Below, one piece after another: positions 41,283 through 49,816 of a stretch of DNA of 64,000 nt. Every line of letters begins with the position of its first letter. Position 1 is the stretch's first letter. The stretch is from the NCBI GenBank assembly GCA_039091255.1, contig JAWCMQ010000003.1:22722-86721 (forward strand). The letters run 5' to 3'. The position numbers and the translations under genes are program-made. The DNA comes from JAWCMQ01 sp039091255 (GTDB lineage Archaea > Aenigmatarchaeota > Aenigmatarchaeia > GW2011-AR5 > JACRAC01). A model generated the notes under the pieces. The model was not told the DNA's origin and searched no databases. It was given only the letters and a program-made list of their open reading frames with translations.

Positions 41283-42269
41283 ATGCGAAAACGCCTTTTG
41301 CTGCTTGGGGCAGGCATCATCCTTACGTTTTTCGTTGTCAACCTTTTCGGCCTCGCTGAGGTCGCAGCTGCGCTTGCCAGGGCAAATCCGGCTTTCGTGG
41401 CTGGCGCTGCCGGGCTGCAGCTCGCTGCGCTCACACTATATGCGGCGAGGCTTCGCGCCATCGGCGGTGGCTTCATCTCATTCGCCAAAGCGCTGAGAGT
41501 GACGCTGGCTGGGGGCTTTGTCAGCCTCATAACGCCTATCGCAAAAATAGGCGGCGAGCCGCTGAAGATGTACATGATTCGCGACAATTATGGAGGCAGC
41601 AAAGCAGCAGCCGTCGTCGTAGCAGACGATGTCGTTGATGCGCTCGTAAACATCCTTCTCGTCGGCGCTTCGGTCGCGTTCCTGGTGCCAATCTTCGTGC
41701 CCTCGATGATAGCCACGTTCGCCATCTTTCTCGCTGTTGCGTCCGGGCTGCTTGCAATCGCTGTAAAGCTGTTCCTCAGCCCGACGCTGCTTAAGCGGAT
41801 AGTCGACTGGTTCCTTGACAAGATATCGAAGCACCCTGACAAGAAAGCCGACCATGTCGGGATGTTTTACGAGTCTTTTTGCTCGCTTCTCCTGAAAAAG
41901 CCCGCTAAGCTAGCCGCGGTTATCAACATAACGTTCCTGATCAAGCTCGCAGAATTTGCCGTAATCTGGCTGTCGTTCGCTGCGATAGGCGCAGCGCTTC
42001 CATGGCACGAAATCATACTGATGTGGAGCATAATACTTGTTTTTCTCTTCGTCCCGTGGCTTCCGGGCTCGCTCGGACTCGTCGAGCTTGGTGCGGCTTC
42101 TGCGTTGGTTGCGCTTGGCATCCCGAGCGCAGTGGCGGCAGGCGGCATACTGATAAACCGCTTCGCATCATTCTGGCTCGTACTTGCGGCAGGGCTCGTG
42201 GCTCTGACGGTGGCTAGAAAGCACGGCGAGCTGCCAGGAGCTTTCTATGTAGACCACGAAAAGGTGTGA
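41283..42269 (+). CDS. flippase-like (UPF0104/AglD) integral membrane protein
   Basis: 328 residues with about eight helices. The region RVTLAGGFVSLITPIAKIGGEPLKMYMIRD and the late VFLFVPWLPGSLGLVELGAASALVALGIP block are typical of the UPF0104/lysylphosphatidylglycerol synthetase transmembrane family, whose archaeal members (e.g. AglD C-terminal half) take part in lipid-linked sugar handling. No glycosyltransferase domain is attached. ATG 41283 is the first start after the promoter-like AAAGAGTTAAAATG. Confidence 0.85.
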   Translation: MRKRLLLLGAGIILTFFVVNLFGLAEVAAALARANPAFVAGAAGLQLAALTLYAARLRAIGGGFISFAKALRVTLAGGFVSLITPIAKIGGEPLKMYMIRDNYGGSKAAAVVVADDVVDALVNILLVGASVAFLVPIFVPSMIATFAIFLAVASGLLAIAVKLFLSPTLLKRIVDWFLDKISKHPDKKADHVGMFYESFCSLLLKKPAKLAAVINITFLIKLAEFAVIWLSFAAIGAALPWHEIILMWSIILVFLFVPWLPGSLGLVELGAASALVALGIPSAVAAGGILINRFASFWLVLAAGLVALTVARKHGELPGAFYVDHEKV

Positions 42270-42275
42270 CAGCCA

Positions 42276-42288
42276 TCATTTAAATTGC
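42276..42288 (+). promoter_or_regulatory. TATA box of gltX
   Basis: TCATTTAAATTG, centred 26-28 nt before ATG 42309; overlaps the end of the flippase-like gene region by only a few nt and gives a leaderless gltX mRNA. Confidence 0.55.
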
Positions 42289-42308
42289 TGGCCACTGAAC
42301 TAGATTCT

Positions 42309-43967
42309 ATGACGCTCGAAGCGACCATCAGGCGCATTGCACTCGACAATGCACTTGAGCATGGCGGAAAGGCAAATGCGCATAGCGTGCTGGGCAAGCT
42401 GATTGCGGCCGAACCGAGCCTCAGAAGCAAAATAGGCGAAGTCCATCAGCTTGTCGATGAAATCGTTGACAGCGTCAACGTGATGGGCACTGCTGAGCAA
42501 CGTGCGGAGCTAGAGAGGCTAGGTAAGGTTGAGAAGCCGAAAAAAGCAGCAAGGGAAGGCCTGCCGCCACTCGCAAATGCCGAGAAGGGCGTCGTTGTGC
42601 GGTTCGCTCCAAACCCAGACGGCGCAATCCATTTGGGCAATGCGCGACCTGCCGTGCTGAGCTATGCCTATGCACAGATGTACAACGGAAGGTTCATATT
42701 GCGCTTCGAGGACACAGACCCGAAGGTCAAGGTCCCGGAGAAGCGCTTCTACAGATGGATAGAGGAAGACCTCAAATGGCTCGGCATAAGGTGGGACAAG
42801 AAGGTAATCCAATCACAGCGCCTCAAAGTCTACTATGATTATGCCGAGCAGCTCATTGGAATGGGGGGCGCTTACGTATGCACCTGCCCGCCTGAGGCAT
42901 GGCGAGTGCTTGTGAAGAAAAGCTGGCCGTGCAGTTGCCGTGAGCTCTCAAAGGATACGCAACTGGAGCGATGGCAAAAGATGCTGGAGCATAGGTACAA
43001 AGAAGGCGAGGCTGTGGTGCGCATAAAGACCGACCTTACCCATCCCAACCCTGCTGTCCGCGACTGGCCCGCGCTGCGCATAGTCGACAAGCCAAAGCAT
43101 CCGCTCGCCCGGAGCAAGCATGTTTGGCCGCTGTACAACTGGTCCACAGGCCTAGATGACCATCTGCTCGGCGTCACGCATGTTCTGCGAGGACAGGAGC
43201 ATGCGACCAACGAGACAAAGCAGCGCTTCGTTTATGCTTACTTTGGCTGGGAATACCCAACCGTCATAACGCTCGGTCGCTTTTCGCTACAGGGGCTCGT
43301 GCTGAGCAAGTCGATGATACGCGAAGGCATCGCGAAGGGCGCCTACAGCGGCTGGGACGACCCAAGGCTAGGAACGATACGCGCTTTCAGGCGCCGCGGC
43401 TGGCAGCCAGAGGCGCTTCGAAACATCATCATCGAAATAGGGCCAACATCGTCAGACAGCATGGTCGCACTTGAGAACCTTGCCGCGCATAACCGCAAAA
43501 TCGTGGACAAGTCCGCCAATCGATACTTTTTCATAGCGGAGCCCATCAGGATCAGGGTCGCAAAGCCGCCTGTGCGCACGGCAAAGCTCAAGCTACATCC
43601 CGAGAAGCCGAAAGGCTGGCGCACGCTCAAGGCCGGCTCCGAGCTACTAATCGAAAGGCAGGATATGAACTTGCACAAAGGCAAGGAAGTCAGGCTGATG
43701 GGCCTTTGCAACATCATGCTGCGCAAAGGCGAGCCGTGCGCGGCAACGGGCGTCGAGGTTAAGCCTGTGCCGAAGATACACTGGCTTCCTGCCAGAGGAG
43801 CGATAAAAGTGACCGTCATAATGCCAGACAAAACTATCAAGGGGCTGGGCGAACGCACCCTTCTCAAAGCAAAGGCTGGCGATGTTGTGCAATTTGAGCG
43901 ATTTGGGTTTGTGCGGATTGAGAAGAAAGCGAAATCTGGCGTTACGGTCGTGTTCGGGCACAAATAG
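42309..43967 (+). CDS. gltX: glutamyl-tRNA synthetase (archaeal non-discriminating type)
   Basis: 552 residues. Class I signature 1 is PNPDGAIHLGNARPA, signature 2 VLSKS; LRFEDTDPKVK and the all-beta anticodon domain of the GlnRS/archaeal GluRS type follow. The first ~95 residues are a helical extension seen in archaeal GluRS. In archaea this enzyme charges both tRNA-Glu and tRNA-Gln, the latter corrected by GatDE; the tRNA-Gln at 32787 would be a substrate. Cysteines CTCPPEAW...CSC form the zinc-binding segment. Confidence 0.97.
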   Translation: MTLEATIRRIALDNALEHGGKANAHSVLGKLIAAEPSLRSKIGEVHQLVDEIVDSVNVMGTAEQRAELERLGKVEKPKKAAREGLPPLANAEKGVVVRFAPNPDGAIHLGNARPAVLSYAYAQMYNGRFILRFEDTDPKVKVPEKRFYRWIEEDLKWLGIRWDKKVIQSQRLKVYYDYAEQLIGMGGAYVCTCPPEAWRVLVKKSWPCSCRELSKDTQLERWQKMLEHRYKEGEAVVRIKTDLTHPNPAVRDWPALRIVDKPKHPLARSKHVWPLYNWSTGLDDHLLGVTHVLRGQEHATNETKQRFVYAYFGWEYPTVITLGRFSLQGLVLSKSMIREGIAKGAYSGWDDPRLGTIRAFRRRGWQPEALRNIIIEIGPTSSDSMVALENLAAHNRKIVDKSANRYFFIAEPIRIRVAKPPVRTAKLKLHPEKPKGWRTLKAGSELLIERQDMNLHKGKEVRLMGLCNIMLRKGEPCAATGVEVKPVPKIHWLPARGAIKVTVIMPDKTIKGLGERTLLKAKAGDVVQFERFGFVRIEKKAKSGVTVVFGHK

Positions 43968-43969
43968 GG

Positions 43970-44023
43970 GAGGCTTTCACCTCCCTCTACCCTTCTGTGA
44001 AAGGGGATGGGGGGGGGGAGGTG
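43970..44023 (+). repeat. palindromic element after gltX with a G10 run
   Basis: CTTTCAC (43974-43980) pairs with GTGAAAG (43997-44003), and alternatively CACCTCCC (43978-43985) pairs with GGGAGGTG (44016-44023) with CCCTT/AAGGG inside. A run of ten G lies at 44009-44018. The left half is repeated with only T/C differences over about 28 nt inside the coding sequence at 63231-63258. It sits between gltX and the HAD hydrolase start. Confidence 0.5.
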
Positions 44024-44037
44024 CGGGGTCGAAATTC

Positions 44038-44697
44038 ATGAATGCGGTCATTTTTGATGTTGACGGCGTTGTGGTAGATTCGGAACCTTATCACATGCGC
44101 AGCATACGCATCATCCTTCGGCCGTTCGGCGTGCGATACAGCAATCGAGAATATGCAAAGCGGTTTGCGGGCACAGGTTCTCGCTACATCATCACCACGC
44201 TTGTGAAAGAGAAAGGCGTGCGAGCGAACATAGAAAAGCTTGTTGAAGAAAGGACGACGCTATATCAGCGCTTGATTGCTCGCCACAAACTGAAGACGTT
44301 CCCAGGCTTCAAGGCGCTATTGCGCGCGCTCAAGCGGCGCAAAATTCCCATCGCCTTGGCGTCGGGCGGGCACCGCATCAATGTCATCAGCTCGCTCAAA
44401 GCTGCGGGCTTGAGACCGAGCGACTTCCCCGTGAAGATTACAGTCGAAGATGTGCCGCAGCGGAAGCCGCATCCGCGCATCTTTCTTGCGGCTGCCCGAG
44501 CACTCCGAGCGAAGCCGCGCGATTGCGTTGTCATAGAAGACAGCATCGTCGGCGTACAAGCGGCAAAGCGCGCCGGCATGCGATGCATAGCGCTACTGAC
44601 TACAGCTGCGAAAAAAGACCTCAAGTCGGCCGGCGCAGACCTCATTGTGAAGGATTTTCGCGACCCGCGGCTGTGGAGATGGCTGGGAGTGCGGTAG
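44038..44697 (+). CDS. HAD-superfamily hydrolase, beta-phosphoglucomutase-like
   Basis: 219 residues. Motif I FDVDGVVVDSEPYH (the DxD nucleophile pair), motif II ALASGG, lysine in QRKPHPRIF (motif III) and motif IV VIEDSIVGVQAAKRAG are all present, with a helical cap between I and II. This is the phosphoglucomutase/phosphatase-like subfamily I HAD. Substrate is not predictable. The ATG is preceded by a GGAGGTG within the palindrome at 44016-44023, which could serve as ribosome-binding site. Confidence 0.92.
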   Translation: MNAVIFDVDGVVVDSEPYHMRSIRIILRPFGVRYSNREYAKRFAGTGSRYIITTLVKEKGVRANIEKLVEERTTLYQRLIARHKLKTFPGFKALLRALKRRKIPIALASGGHRINVISSLKAAGLRPSDFPVKITVEDVPQRKPHPRIFLAAARALRAKPRDCVVIEDSIVGVQAAKRAGMRCIALLTTAAKKDLKSAGADLIVKDFRDPRLWRWLGVR

Positions 44698-44767
44698 ACG
44701 ATGTGGGAGGCGAGAAGCGGGATTTTTCCTCTCATCGCCTCATCAATTTCTCGCAGAACTCAAGCCT

Positions 44768-47134
44768 TTATGCGGCCGTCTTCAGCCATTCCAGCCAGCG
44801 CGCATATATCATTTTGCTGTCAAGCGCTCCGACTTCCGATCGGACGGCATCGGAAATGGCGTGAAACTGGCTATTCGAGCGCACAACGGCAGGGGCCTCA
44901 AGGATGTCGGGCTTTGCTGCGCCGAGGTCGACAAGCGTCTGGATTATTTTTGCGCGCAGGTTGATATTGTCCCAAACGGCTTCCCAGTTTGCTTTCCATT
45001 CCTTCACACGATTTGCAATTTCTGTAAGGACTTGAGACTCCCCCATCAAAAGCGTTTTTGTCGGAAGGAGCCTGTCCTCCCGCGCCGAATACTCCATTAG
45101 TGGGACAAAGCCGCCCTCAAGACCGGGATCCTCACGCCAGTGCTTGCGCACCTCAGTTATTTCCGTCATGCGCCTGTAGATCTTTGTCATGTCGGGCGAG
45201 CGCAGCGTGTTGCATATCACTATAATGTCCGTCGCCTTGAACGATGTCGGCGGGACACCCAAGTCGTGCACGACGCGGTCGAAGACGCCATACGCTGATT
45301 CGCCGTGGATCGTGCCTGCAACCACATTTGCCAGGGCGCCGATCCTCATCGCTTCGTAAAGCGCAAGCGCCTCGGCGCTTCGGACTTCGCCAAGCACAAG
45401 CGCACTGTCGCCGAGGCGAAGTGCCGTTCTCAAAGCCTCTTCTGCAGGCAGCTCGGTTTCGACGCGCGTTATGACCGAGCGCGACTTCAGGCGCTCGATG
45501 TTGAAACCGAGCTCGCGCAGCGCAACAACAGGAAGCTCGAGCGTATCCTCTGTCGTGATGATGCGTATTTTGGGCATTATCTGGACCATGCACGAGCCCA
45601 GGAAAGACGTCTTTCCAGAGCCTCGCGTGCCTGCAATCAGCATCGTGCGCGCGCCGTCGATGATGAACCAGAGGAGGCCTGCCGCAAAAGAATCGAGCAT
45701 GCCGGCTCGCACAAAAAGCGGAAACGTCCACGGCCGATCCCTGTGGCGGCGAAGAGCGAATCCGAGGCCGTCTGGCGAGAGCGGCCGCGTGNNNNNNNNN
45801 NNNNNNNNNNNNNNNNNNNNNNNNNNNNNNNNNNNNNNNNNNNNNNNNNNNNNNNNNNNNNNNNNNNNNNNNNNNNNNNNNNNNNNNNNGATGGCGGCTA
45901 TGCGGGCGCGCCCGCCCGGAACGATGAGTTCTGTGTCTAGCACTGGATTTGCCTCGTCAAGCGGACGACCAGACTGCAGGCGAAAGCGCGTTGCCCAGCT
46001 CTCTCCGTCTTCCAGGCTTGGAATGACGTTCGTTTCGCATTCAAGGTGGTCGCTGTGCACAATGTAAATCGGGACTGTTCCGATTGGCGAGTTTATGAGC
46101 ATGTCCTGAATCTTCTCGTCGGCAAGAAAAGCCTCAAGTATCCCAAGGCCTGCGGTGTAGCGTGCCAGGATGCCAGCTAGCTTCCGCGCTTGGGCATCTG
46201 GCATGGCGCGGCCTGACGTGCGCGCGATTTCCCTTATGAGGTCCAGCGAGATGTTGAATATGTTTTCGCGGAATCGCTGCGGTTCCGCAACCTCTGCCGG
46301 GCCAGGCTCATGGCGGCCCAGCATGCGGCGTGCCTGGTCAAGAATGGAATATTCCTCATCGAGAAGGCGGAACTCTGGCGGAATGACGTGATAGAGCTTG
46401 CGCGCACGACCTGGGATGCGGAATATCTGGACCTGGGCTTCGCCCACAGCGTAGCGCTCCAGCAGCTCGGCTCCTGGCGGCGGCGTGACGTCGAAGCGCG
46501 TGTACATGAACGTAGGGCGCGTCGACGGGTGAAATATTCTGCGGTAGAAGTCTCTGCCATGCGTGCGGACCTGGCGGGCCATCTGAATGATGCGGCACCT
46601 TTCAAGCATCTCGCGCACTGGCAGAAGAACGTTGGCAAGGTAGTGCTCAAAGCACTGCATGCACATTCCCGGCGGCAATACTGAGAGCTCAGAAAGAGGC
46701 TCGCCGGCTGCGAGTTTTTTCAACTTGATTTTCAGGTGGCGAACCTCATGGATGAGCTCATGGTATCCCATGACCGGGTCGTAGCGAATGTCGGAGAGGA
46801 TTTTCTGGACAAGCCCGAATCGCCCGGGCAGAATGGCATCGCAGGCGGGGCTTGCGAGGATGTTCGGCAGAGACACAATCTCACGCGCGCGTATCGTCAT
46901 CAGCGCATCCGCAACCTCGTAGAGCAGCTTTACTTCATCATAGGGATATTCGTATTCTCGAGCTTCGGCGGTGACCACGAGGCGCGGCGCATGCTTGAGC
47001 TCTATGAACTTGTCGATGACCGCTGCCATGACCTGGGGATAGTCCTCAAGCGCCTGCGCATACATCGAGCGCACTGTGAGCCTGTCTGCCGCAGCATCGT
47101 ATTCAAGCTCATACTGCATAGTGCCATCTGGCAT
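44768..47134 (-). CDS. type IV pilus / Tad-like secretion ATPase (gap inside)
   Basis: About 788 residues of the GspE/TadA/FlaI family. A long N-terminal region (~1-330, helical, with a CMQC pair near 160) precedes the ATPase core: Walker A GTRGSGKTS (about 501-508), Asp box TTEDTLELP, Walker B VLGEVRSAEA and His box GTIHGESAYG. It would energise the platform protein encoded at 49817 and the prepilins downstream. The N-terminal region is longer than in archaellum FlaI. Start ATG 47134 is ~33 nt from an AT-rich box; ATG 47119 is possible. Divergent from the Cys-rich secreted protein. Confidence 0.93.
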   Translation of the reverse strand: MPDGTMQYELEYDAAADRLTVRSMYAQALEDYPQVMAAVIDKFIELKHAPRLVVTAEAREYEYPYDEVKLLYEVADALMTIRAREIVSLPNILASPACDAILPGRFGLVQKILSDIRYDPVMGYHELIHEVRHLKIKLKKLAAGEPLSELSVLPPGMCMQCFEHYLANVLLPVREMLERCRIIQMARQVRTHGRDFYRRIFHPSTRPTFMYTRFDVTPPPGAELLERYAVGEAQVQIFRIPGRARKLYHVIPPEFRLLDEEYSILDQARRMLGRHEPGPAEVAEPQRFRENIFNISLDLIREIARTSGRAMPDAQARKLAGILARYTAGLGILEAFLADEKIQDMLINSPIGTVPIYIVHSDHLECETNVIPSLEDGESWATRFRLQSGRPLDEANPVLDTELIVPGGRARIAAIXXXXXXXXXXXXXXXXXXXXXXXXXXXXXXXXXTRPLSPDGLGFALRRHRDRPWTFPLFVRAGMLDSFAAGLLWFIIDGARTMLIAGTRGSGKTSFLGSCMVQIMPKIRIITTEDTLELPVVALRELGFNIERLKSRSVITRVETELPAEEALRTALRLGDSALVLGEVRSAEALALYEAMRIGALANVVAGTIHGESAYGVFDRVVHDLGVPPTSFKATDIIVICNTLRSPDMTKIYRRMTEITEVRKHWREDPGLEGGFVPLMEYSAREDRLLPTKTLLMGESQVLTEIANRVKEWKANWEAVWDNINLRAKIIQTLVDLGAAKPDILEAPAVVRSNSQFHAISDAVRSEVGALDSKMIYARWLEWLKTAA
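45793..45889. other. assembly gap (97 N) inside the secretion ATPase gene
   Basis: 97 unresolved bases about 85 codons before Walker A. Frame continues across the gap at this length. Confidence 0.95.
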
Positions 47135-47166
47135 CCCATCACTTGCTCCACTATAATCTTGTCAAG

Positions 47167-47178
47167 AATAAATATAGG
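47167..47178 (+). promoter_or_regulatory. TATA box of the Cys-rich secreted protein
   Basis: AATAAATATAGG, 20-31 nt before ATG 47198; indicates a leaderless transcript. The same AT-rich stretch may serve the ATPase gene in the other direction. Confidence 0.5.
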
Positions 47179-47197
47179 CTTACGCGATAGGTAGAAT

Positions 47198-47515
47198 ATG
47201 CGACTCACAAGGCCGCTCGCGACTGCCGCGATGGCAATCGCGGTCTTTGCCGCCATCTTCGCAAGCGCGCAAGTCCAGACTTCGCCTCCTGCTCCTGCGG
47301 GCGGAGAGTGCTTGGTCGACGCGGACTGCTCGACGGGCGGATGCTCCGGTCAAATCTGCGCCACGGCCGCCGAGGCGCCTAAAATAATGACGACATGCGA
47401 ATGGCGCGAAGAATATGGGTGCCTGCGGCTGACGACTTGCGGATGCGTGGATGGGGTGTGTGCATGGCGCAACACGCCTGAGTATGCCGAATGTCTCGCC
47501 AACCTTTCGAGGTGA
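47198..47515 (+). CDS. secreted eight-cysteine-cluster protein
   Basis: 105 residues. A signal peptide with a hydrophobic core (8-23) and likely cleavage after FASA is followed by ten cysteines (38, 44, 49, 54, 67, 75, 81, 83, 88, 99). The pattern CLVDADCSTGGCSGQIC ... CEWREEYGC ... CGCVDGVCAW matches the archaeal 'eight-cysteine-cluster' domain. It is probably a disulfide-rich surface or exported protein. It lies divergent from the pilus ATPase, so might be co-regulated with it (inference). Confidence 0.8.
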   Translation: MRLTRPLATAAMAIAVFAAIFASAQVQTSPPAPAGGECLVDADCSTGGCSGQICATAAEAPKIMTTCEWREEYGCLRLTTCGCVDGVCAWRNTPEYAECLANLSR

Positions 47516-48125
47516 TCCCATCACCAAGACTGCCATAATCAAGGCGGGGTGCAGCATAGGCCGCGCGCTTGCCGCACTGAGAAGGGGAGGAACGATAATA
47601 TACCCGACTGAGACCTCCTATGGCATCGGGGCAGATTGGACAAACGCACGCGCCTGCTCCAGGGTGTACAGAATAAAACAGAGGCCAAAGGAGAAGCTGC
47701 TCTCCGCAATCGTCGGGAGCTCTCATATCGCAAAGAAGTATGTAACGCTTGATGCGGCAGCGCTGCGGCTCGTGAAACGATTCATGCCAGGACCCCTGAC
47801 GCTTGTTTCTCCAACAAAGGGCGGAAAGCAATCGTTGGCATGGCGCATCCCCGGCCACTGGCTTGCGCTCGAGCTTGCGAAGCGATTTGGCAAGCCCATC
47901 GTTGCGACGTCGGCTAACATATCTGGGCAACCGCCGCTGCACAAATTCGAAGATGTCAAGCGCACATTCTATGGCAAGGTCGATGTCATTATAGACGCCA
48001 GAAACTTGCCGCGGCGCACGCCTTCGACGATATACGATGTCAGCACCGGGAAGGTCTTGAGAAAGGGTCCTATATCAAAGGCCGCAATTCTTGCTGCGCT
48101 TCGTGGCATGAAGCGCAGACGTTGA
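47484..48125 (+). CDS. Sua5/YrdC-domain protein (threonylcarbamoyl-AMP synthase-like)
   Basis: About 213 residues. TIIYPTETSYGIGADWTNARACSRVYRIKQRPKEKLLSAIVGS is the diagnostic YrdC segment, followed by VATSANISGQPPL. The enzyme makes threonylcarbamoyl-AMP for t6A37 of ANN-reading tRNAs. It is the short form without the C-terminal Sua5 domain. The start is unclear: ATG 47484 overlaps the upstream gene by 32 nt; GAGGTGAT lies at 47508-47515 but is not followed by ATG/GTG at good spacing. The 3' end overlaps the convergent gene by 51 nt. Confidence 0.9.
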   Translation: MPNVSPTFRGDPITKTAIIKAGCSIGRALAALRRGGTIIYPTETSYGIGADWTNARACSRVYRIKQRPKEKLLSAIVGSSHIAKKYVTLDAAALRLVKRFMPGPLTLVSPTKGGKQSLAWRIPGHWLALELAKRFGKPIVATSANISGQPPLHKFEDVKRTFYGKVDVIIDARNLPRRTPSTIYDVSTGKVLRKGPISKAAILAALRGMKRRR

Positions 48126-48485
48126 GAAGTTCTTGTAGCGCGGCAGGCGGCGGACGGATATCTTCAGGCTGCTGATTTTTTCTGACACGCCTGCCGGCAA
48201 CGCCTGGTCGTAGCCAAGCGCTATTATGCGCGGCTTAATCTTCGATATCGTCGAGAAGAAGTCTTCCGAGCTGCCGATTATGACCTTGTCTGCTATGCCA
48301 AGCGCCCGCAGTGCGCGTGCGCGCGCTGCGGCCGGCTGCGCATAAGGCTTCCTGTTGTGGGCGTCGCTTGCAACGACCACGACCAGGCTGTCCCCAAGGG
48401 ATTTTGCCCGATTCAGAAACCATATGTGCCCTTCATGAATGGCGTTGAAGCATCCGCCGCAGAGGACCGTCTTTGCTTTTCGCAT
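48075..48485 (-). CDS. cytidylyltransferase-family nucleotidyltransferase (RibL-like)
   Basis: 136 residues. GGCFNAIHEGHIWFLNRAKSLGDSLVVVVA contains the HxGH nucleotide-binding signature, and IALGYDQ corresponds to the later motif. Size and motifs match archaeal FAD synthase RibL and glycerol-3-phosphate cytidylyltransferases. ATG 48485 is 30 nt after the RuBisCO stop on the same strand (co-directional). The last 17 codons overlap the convergent YrdC gene. Confidence 0.82.
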   Translation of the reverse strand: MRKAKTVLCGGCFNAIHEGHIWFLNRAKSLGDSLVVVVASDAHNRKPYAQPAAARARALRALGIADKVIIGSSEDFFSTISKIKPRIIALGYDQALPAGVSEKISSLKISVRRLPRYKNFSTSALHATKRSKNCGL

Positions 48486-48515
48486 GGGAGAAGTATAGAG
48501 GAATACTTCTAAAGG

Positions 48516-49745
48516 CTATTTTGCTCCCCAGTGCTCCAAGGCTACCGCAAGCTCGCTATGCGATTTGGCGTACTCCTTAAGCGGGATTTTTAGAAGTGCG
48601 GCATCGAGCGCCTGGCGGACCGCCATTGCGCCGGCGCGCGTGCCAAGCGGGTGGCCGTGGATTCCGCCGCCGAACTGCAGAATAATATTGTCGTTTCCGA
48701 ATGTTTTCATAAGCTGCGGGACAAGCCCTGGCTGCAGACCGCCCGAAGCCACTGGAAAGGCAGGCTTTAGCTTTCCCATCGGCTTGATAAGCGCGTCCCT
48801 GTTTGCCAAGACTTCGGCCTTGCTTTCAGACATCTTGCCGACGACTGTGCCGATGTGAAGCTGGTCAAAGCCAACCACGCGCGCGATTTTTGCCACCACG
48901 CTCATCGCTATTCCGTGCTTCGGATTCCTCGTAAATGCTGCATGCATGGCGCGGTGTGCGTGCAGCACAAGGCCAATGTCTGCTGCACGGAGCGTCTGCA
49001 TGGCCGACCAGCCGCACGTTATGATGTCGACCATGGCATACTCGCCGCCGTGCGCCTTTATGAACTTGGCGCGGCGCAGCATCTCGCCTGTCTCGGCTGT
49101 AATGTTCGCCATGTAGACCTTGCGCTCGCCCGTCTCGCGCTCAGCCTTCTCGCGCGCTCGCAAAGTCTGCTTCACGCGCTCTTCGAATCTGTTGAACGAC
49201 TGGTTTGCAAGATTTTCGTCATCCTTCACTATGTCGCATCCGCCGATCCAGGCGTTGTAGGCGACGCGAACGTGGTCTGCTGTGCACAATCCCATCTTTG
49301 GTTTTATTATGGTCCCGATGAGCGGCCGCTTCGGCACGCGCAAAAGCTTGCGTATGCCTGCTATTCCGAAGCGCGGGCCTTTATATGCGCGCAAAATCTT
49401 TGGCGGAAAATGAATATCGTTCAGACGCAGGTTGGCGAGGTCGCGCATGCCGAACACATTGCCTGCGACGCTGCTGAGGATGTTGGCCATGTTGCCCGAT
49501 TCAAACAGCTCGACGGGATAGGCGATACGTATGTCGTTTCCACGAACGGAGAACACTTTTGCGCCGAGTCGACGAACGTAGGCTTGCTCGGTAGTGAGCT
49601 GCGTCCATGTGCCTGTCGATGATTCGGCAGCGACCGCTCCGGCGGCTTCCTTCAGCGAGATGCCGCACGGTTCGACGTAGAAATCGCAGACCAGGTCGCT
49701 TCGCTTCGGTCTGTAGCCCAAATCCACATAATCGATATAGCGCAT
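48516..49745 (-). CDS. rbcL: form III-type RuBisCO large subunit
   Basis: 409 residues, complete. Active-site residues are all visible: ESSTGTW (41-47), N96 region GNVFG, K148 in KPK, carbamylated K174 with D176 and E177 in GGCDIVKDDEN, HAHRAMH (262-268), loop 6 K304 in GTVVGKMSE, SGG and FGGGIHGHP. The shortness and archaeal context point to form III, which in archaea fixes CO2 onto ribulose-1,5-bisphosphate derived from nucleosides (AMP pathway) rather than in a Calvin cycle. The AMP phosphorylase and ribose-1,5-bisphosphate isomerase are not in this window. Confidence 0.96.
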   Translation of the reverse strand: MRYIDYVDLGYRPKRSDLVCDFYVEPCGISLKEAAGAVAAESSTGTWTQLTTEQAYVRRLGAKVFSVRGNDIRIAYPVELFESGNMANILSSVAGNVFGMRDLANLRLNDIHFPPKILRAYKGPRFGIAGIRKLLRVPKRPLIGTIIKPKMGLCTADHVRVAYNAWIGGCDIVKDDENLANQSFNRFEERVKQTLRAREKAERETGERKVYMANITAETGEMLRRAKFIKAHGGEYAMVDIITCGWSAMQTLRAADIGLVLHAHRAMHAAFTRNPKHGIAMSVVAKIARVVGFDQLHIGTVVGKMSESKAEVLANRDALIKPMGKLKPAFPVASGGLQPGLVPQLMKTFGNDNIILQFGGGIHGHPLGTRAGAMAVRQALDAALLKIPLKEYAKSHSELAVALEHWGAK

Positions 49746-49816
49746 GATGCTATTTCGCTGCGGGCGATAAAAACGTTTTATTATCCCCGAAAGCCAATTC
49801 TTTTCAGGTATTCTTG

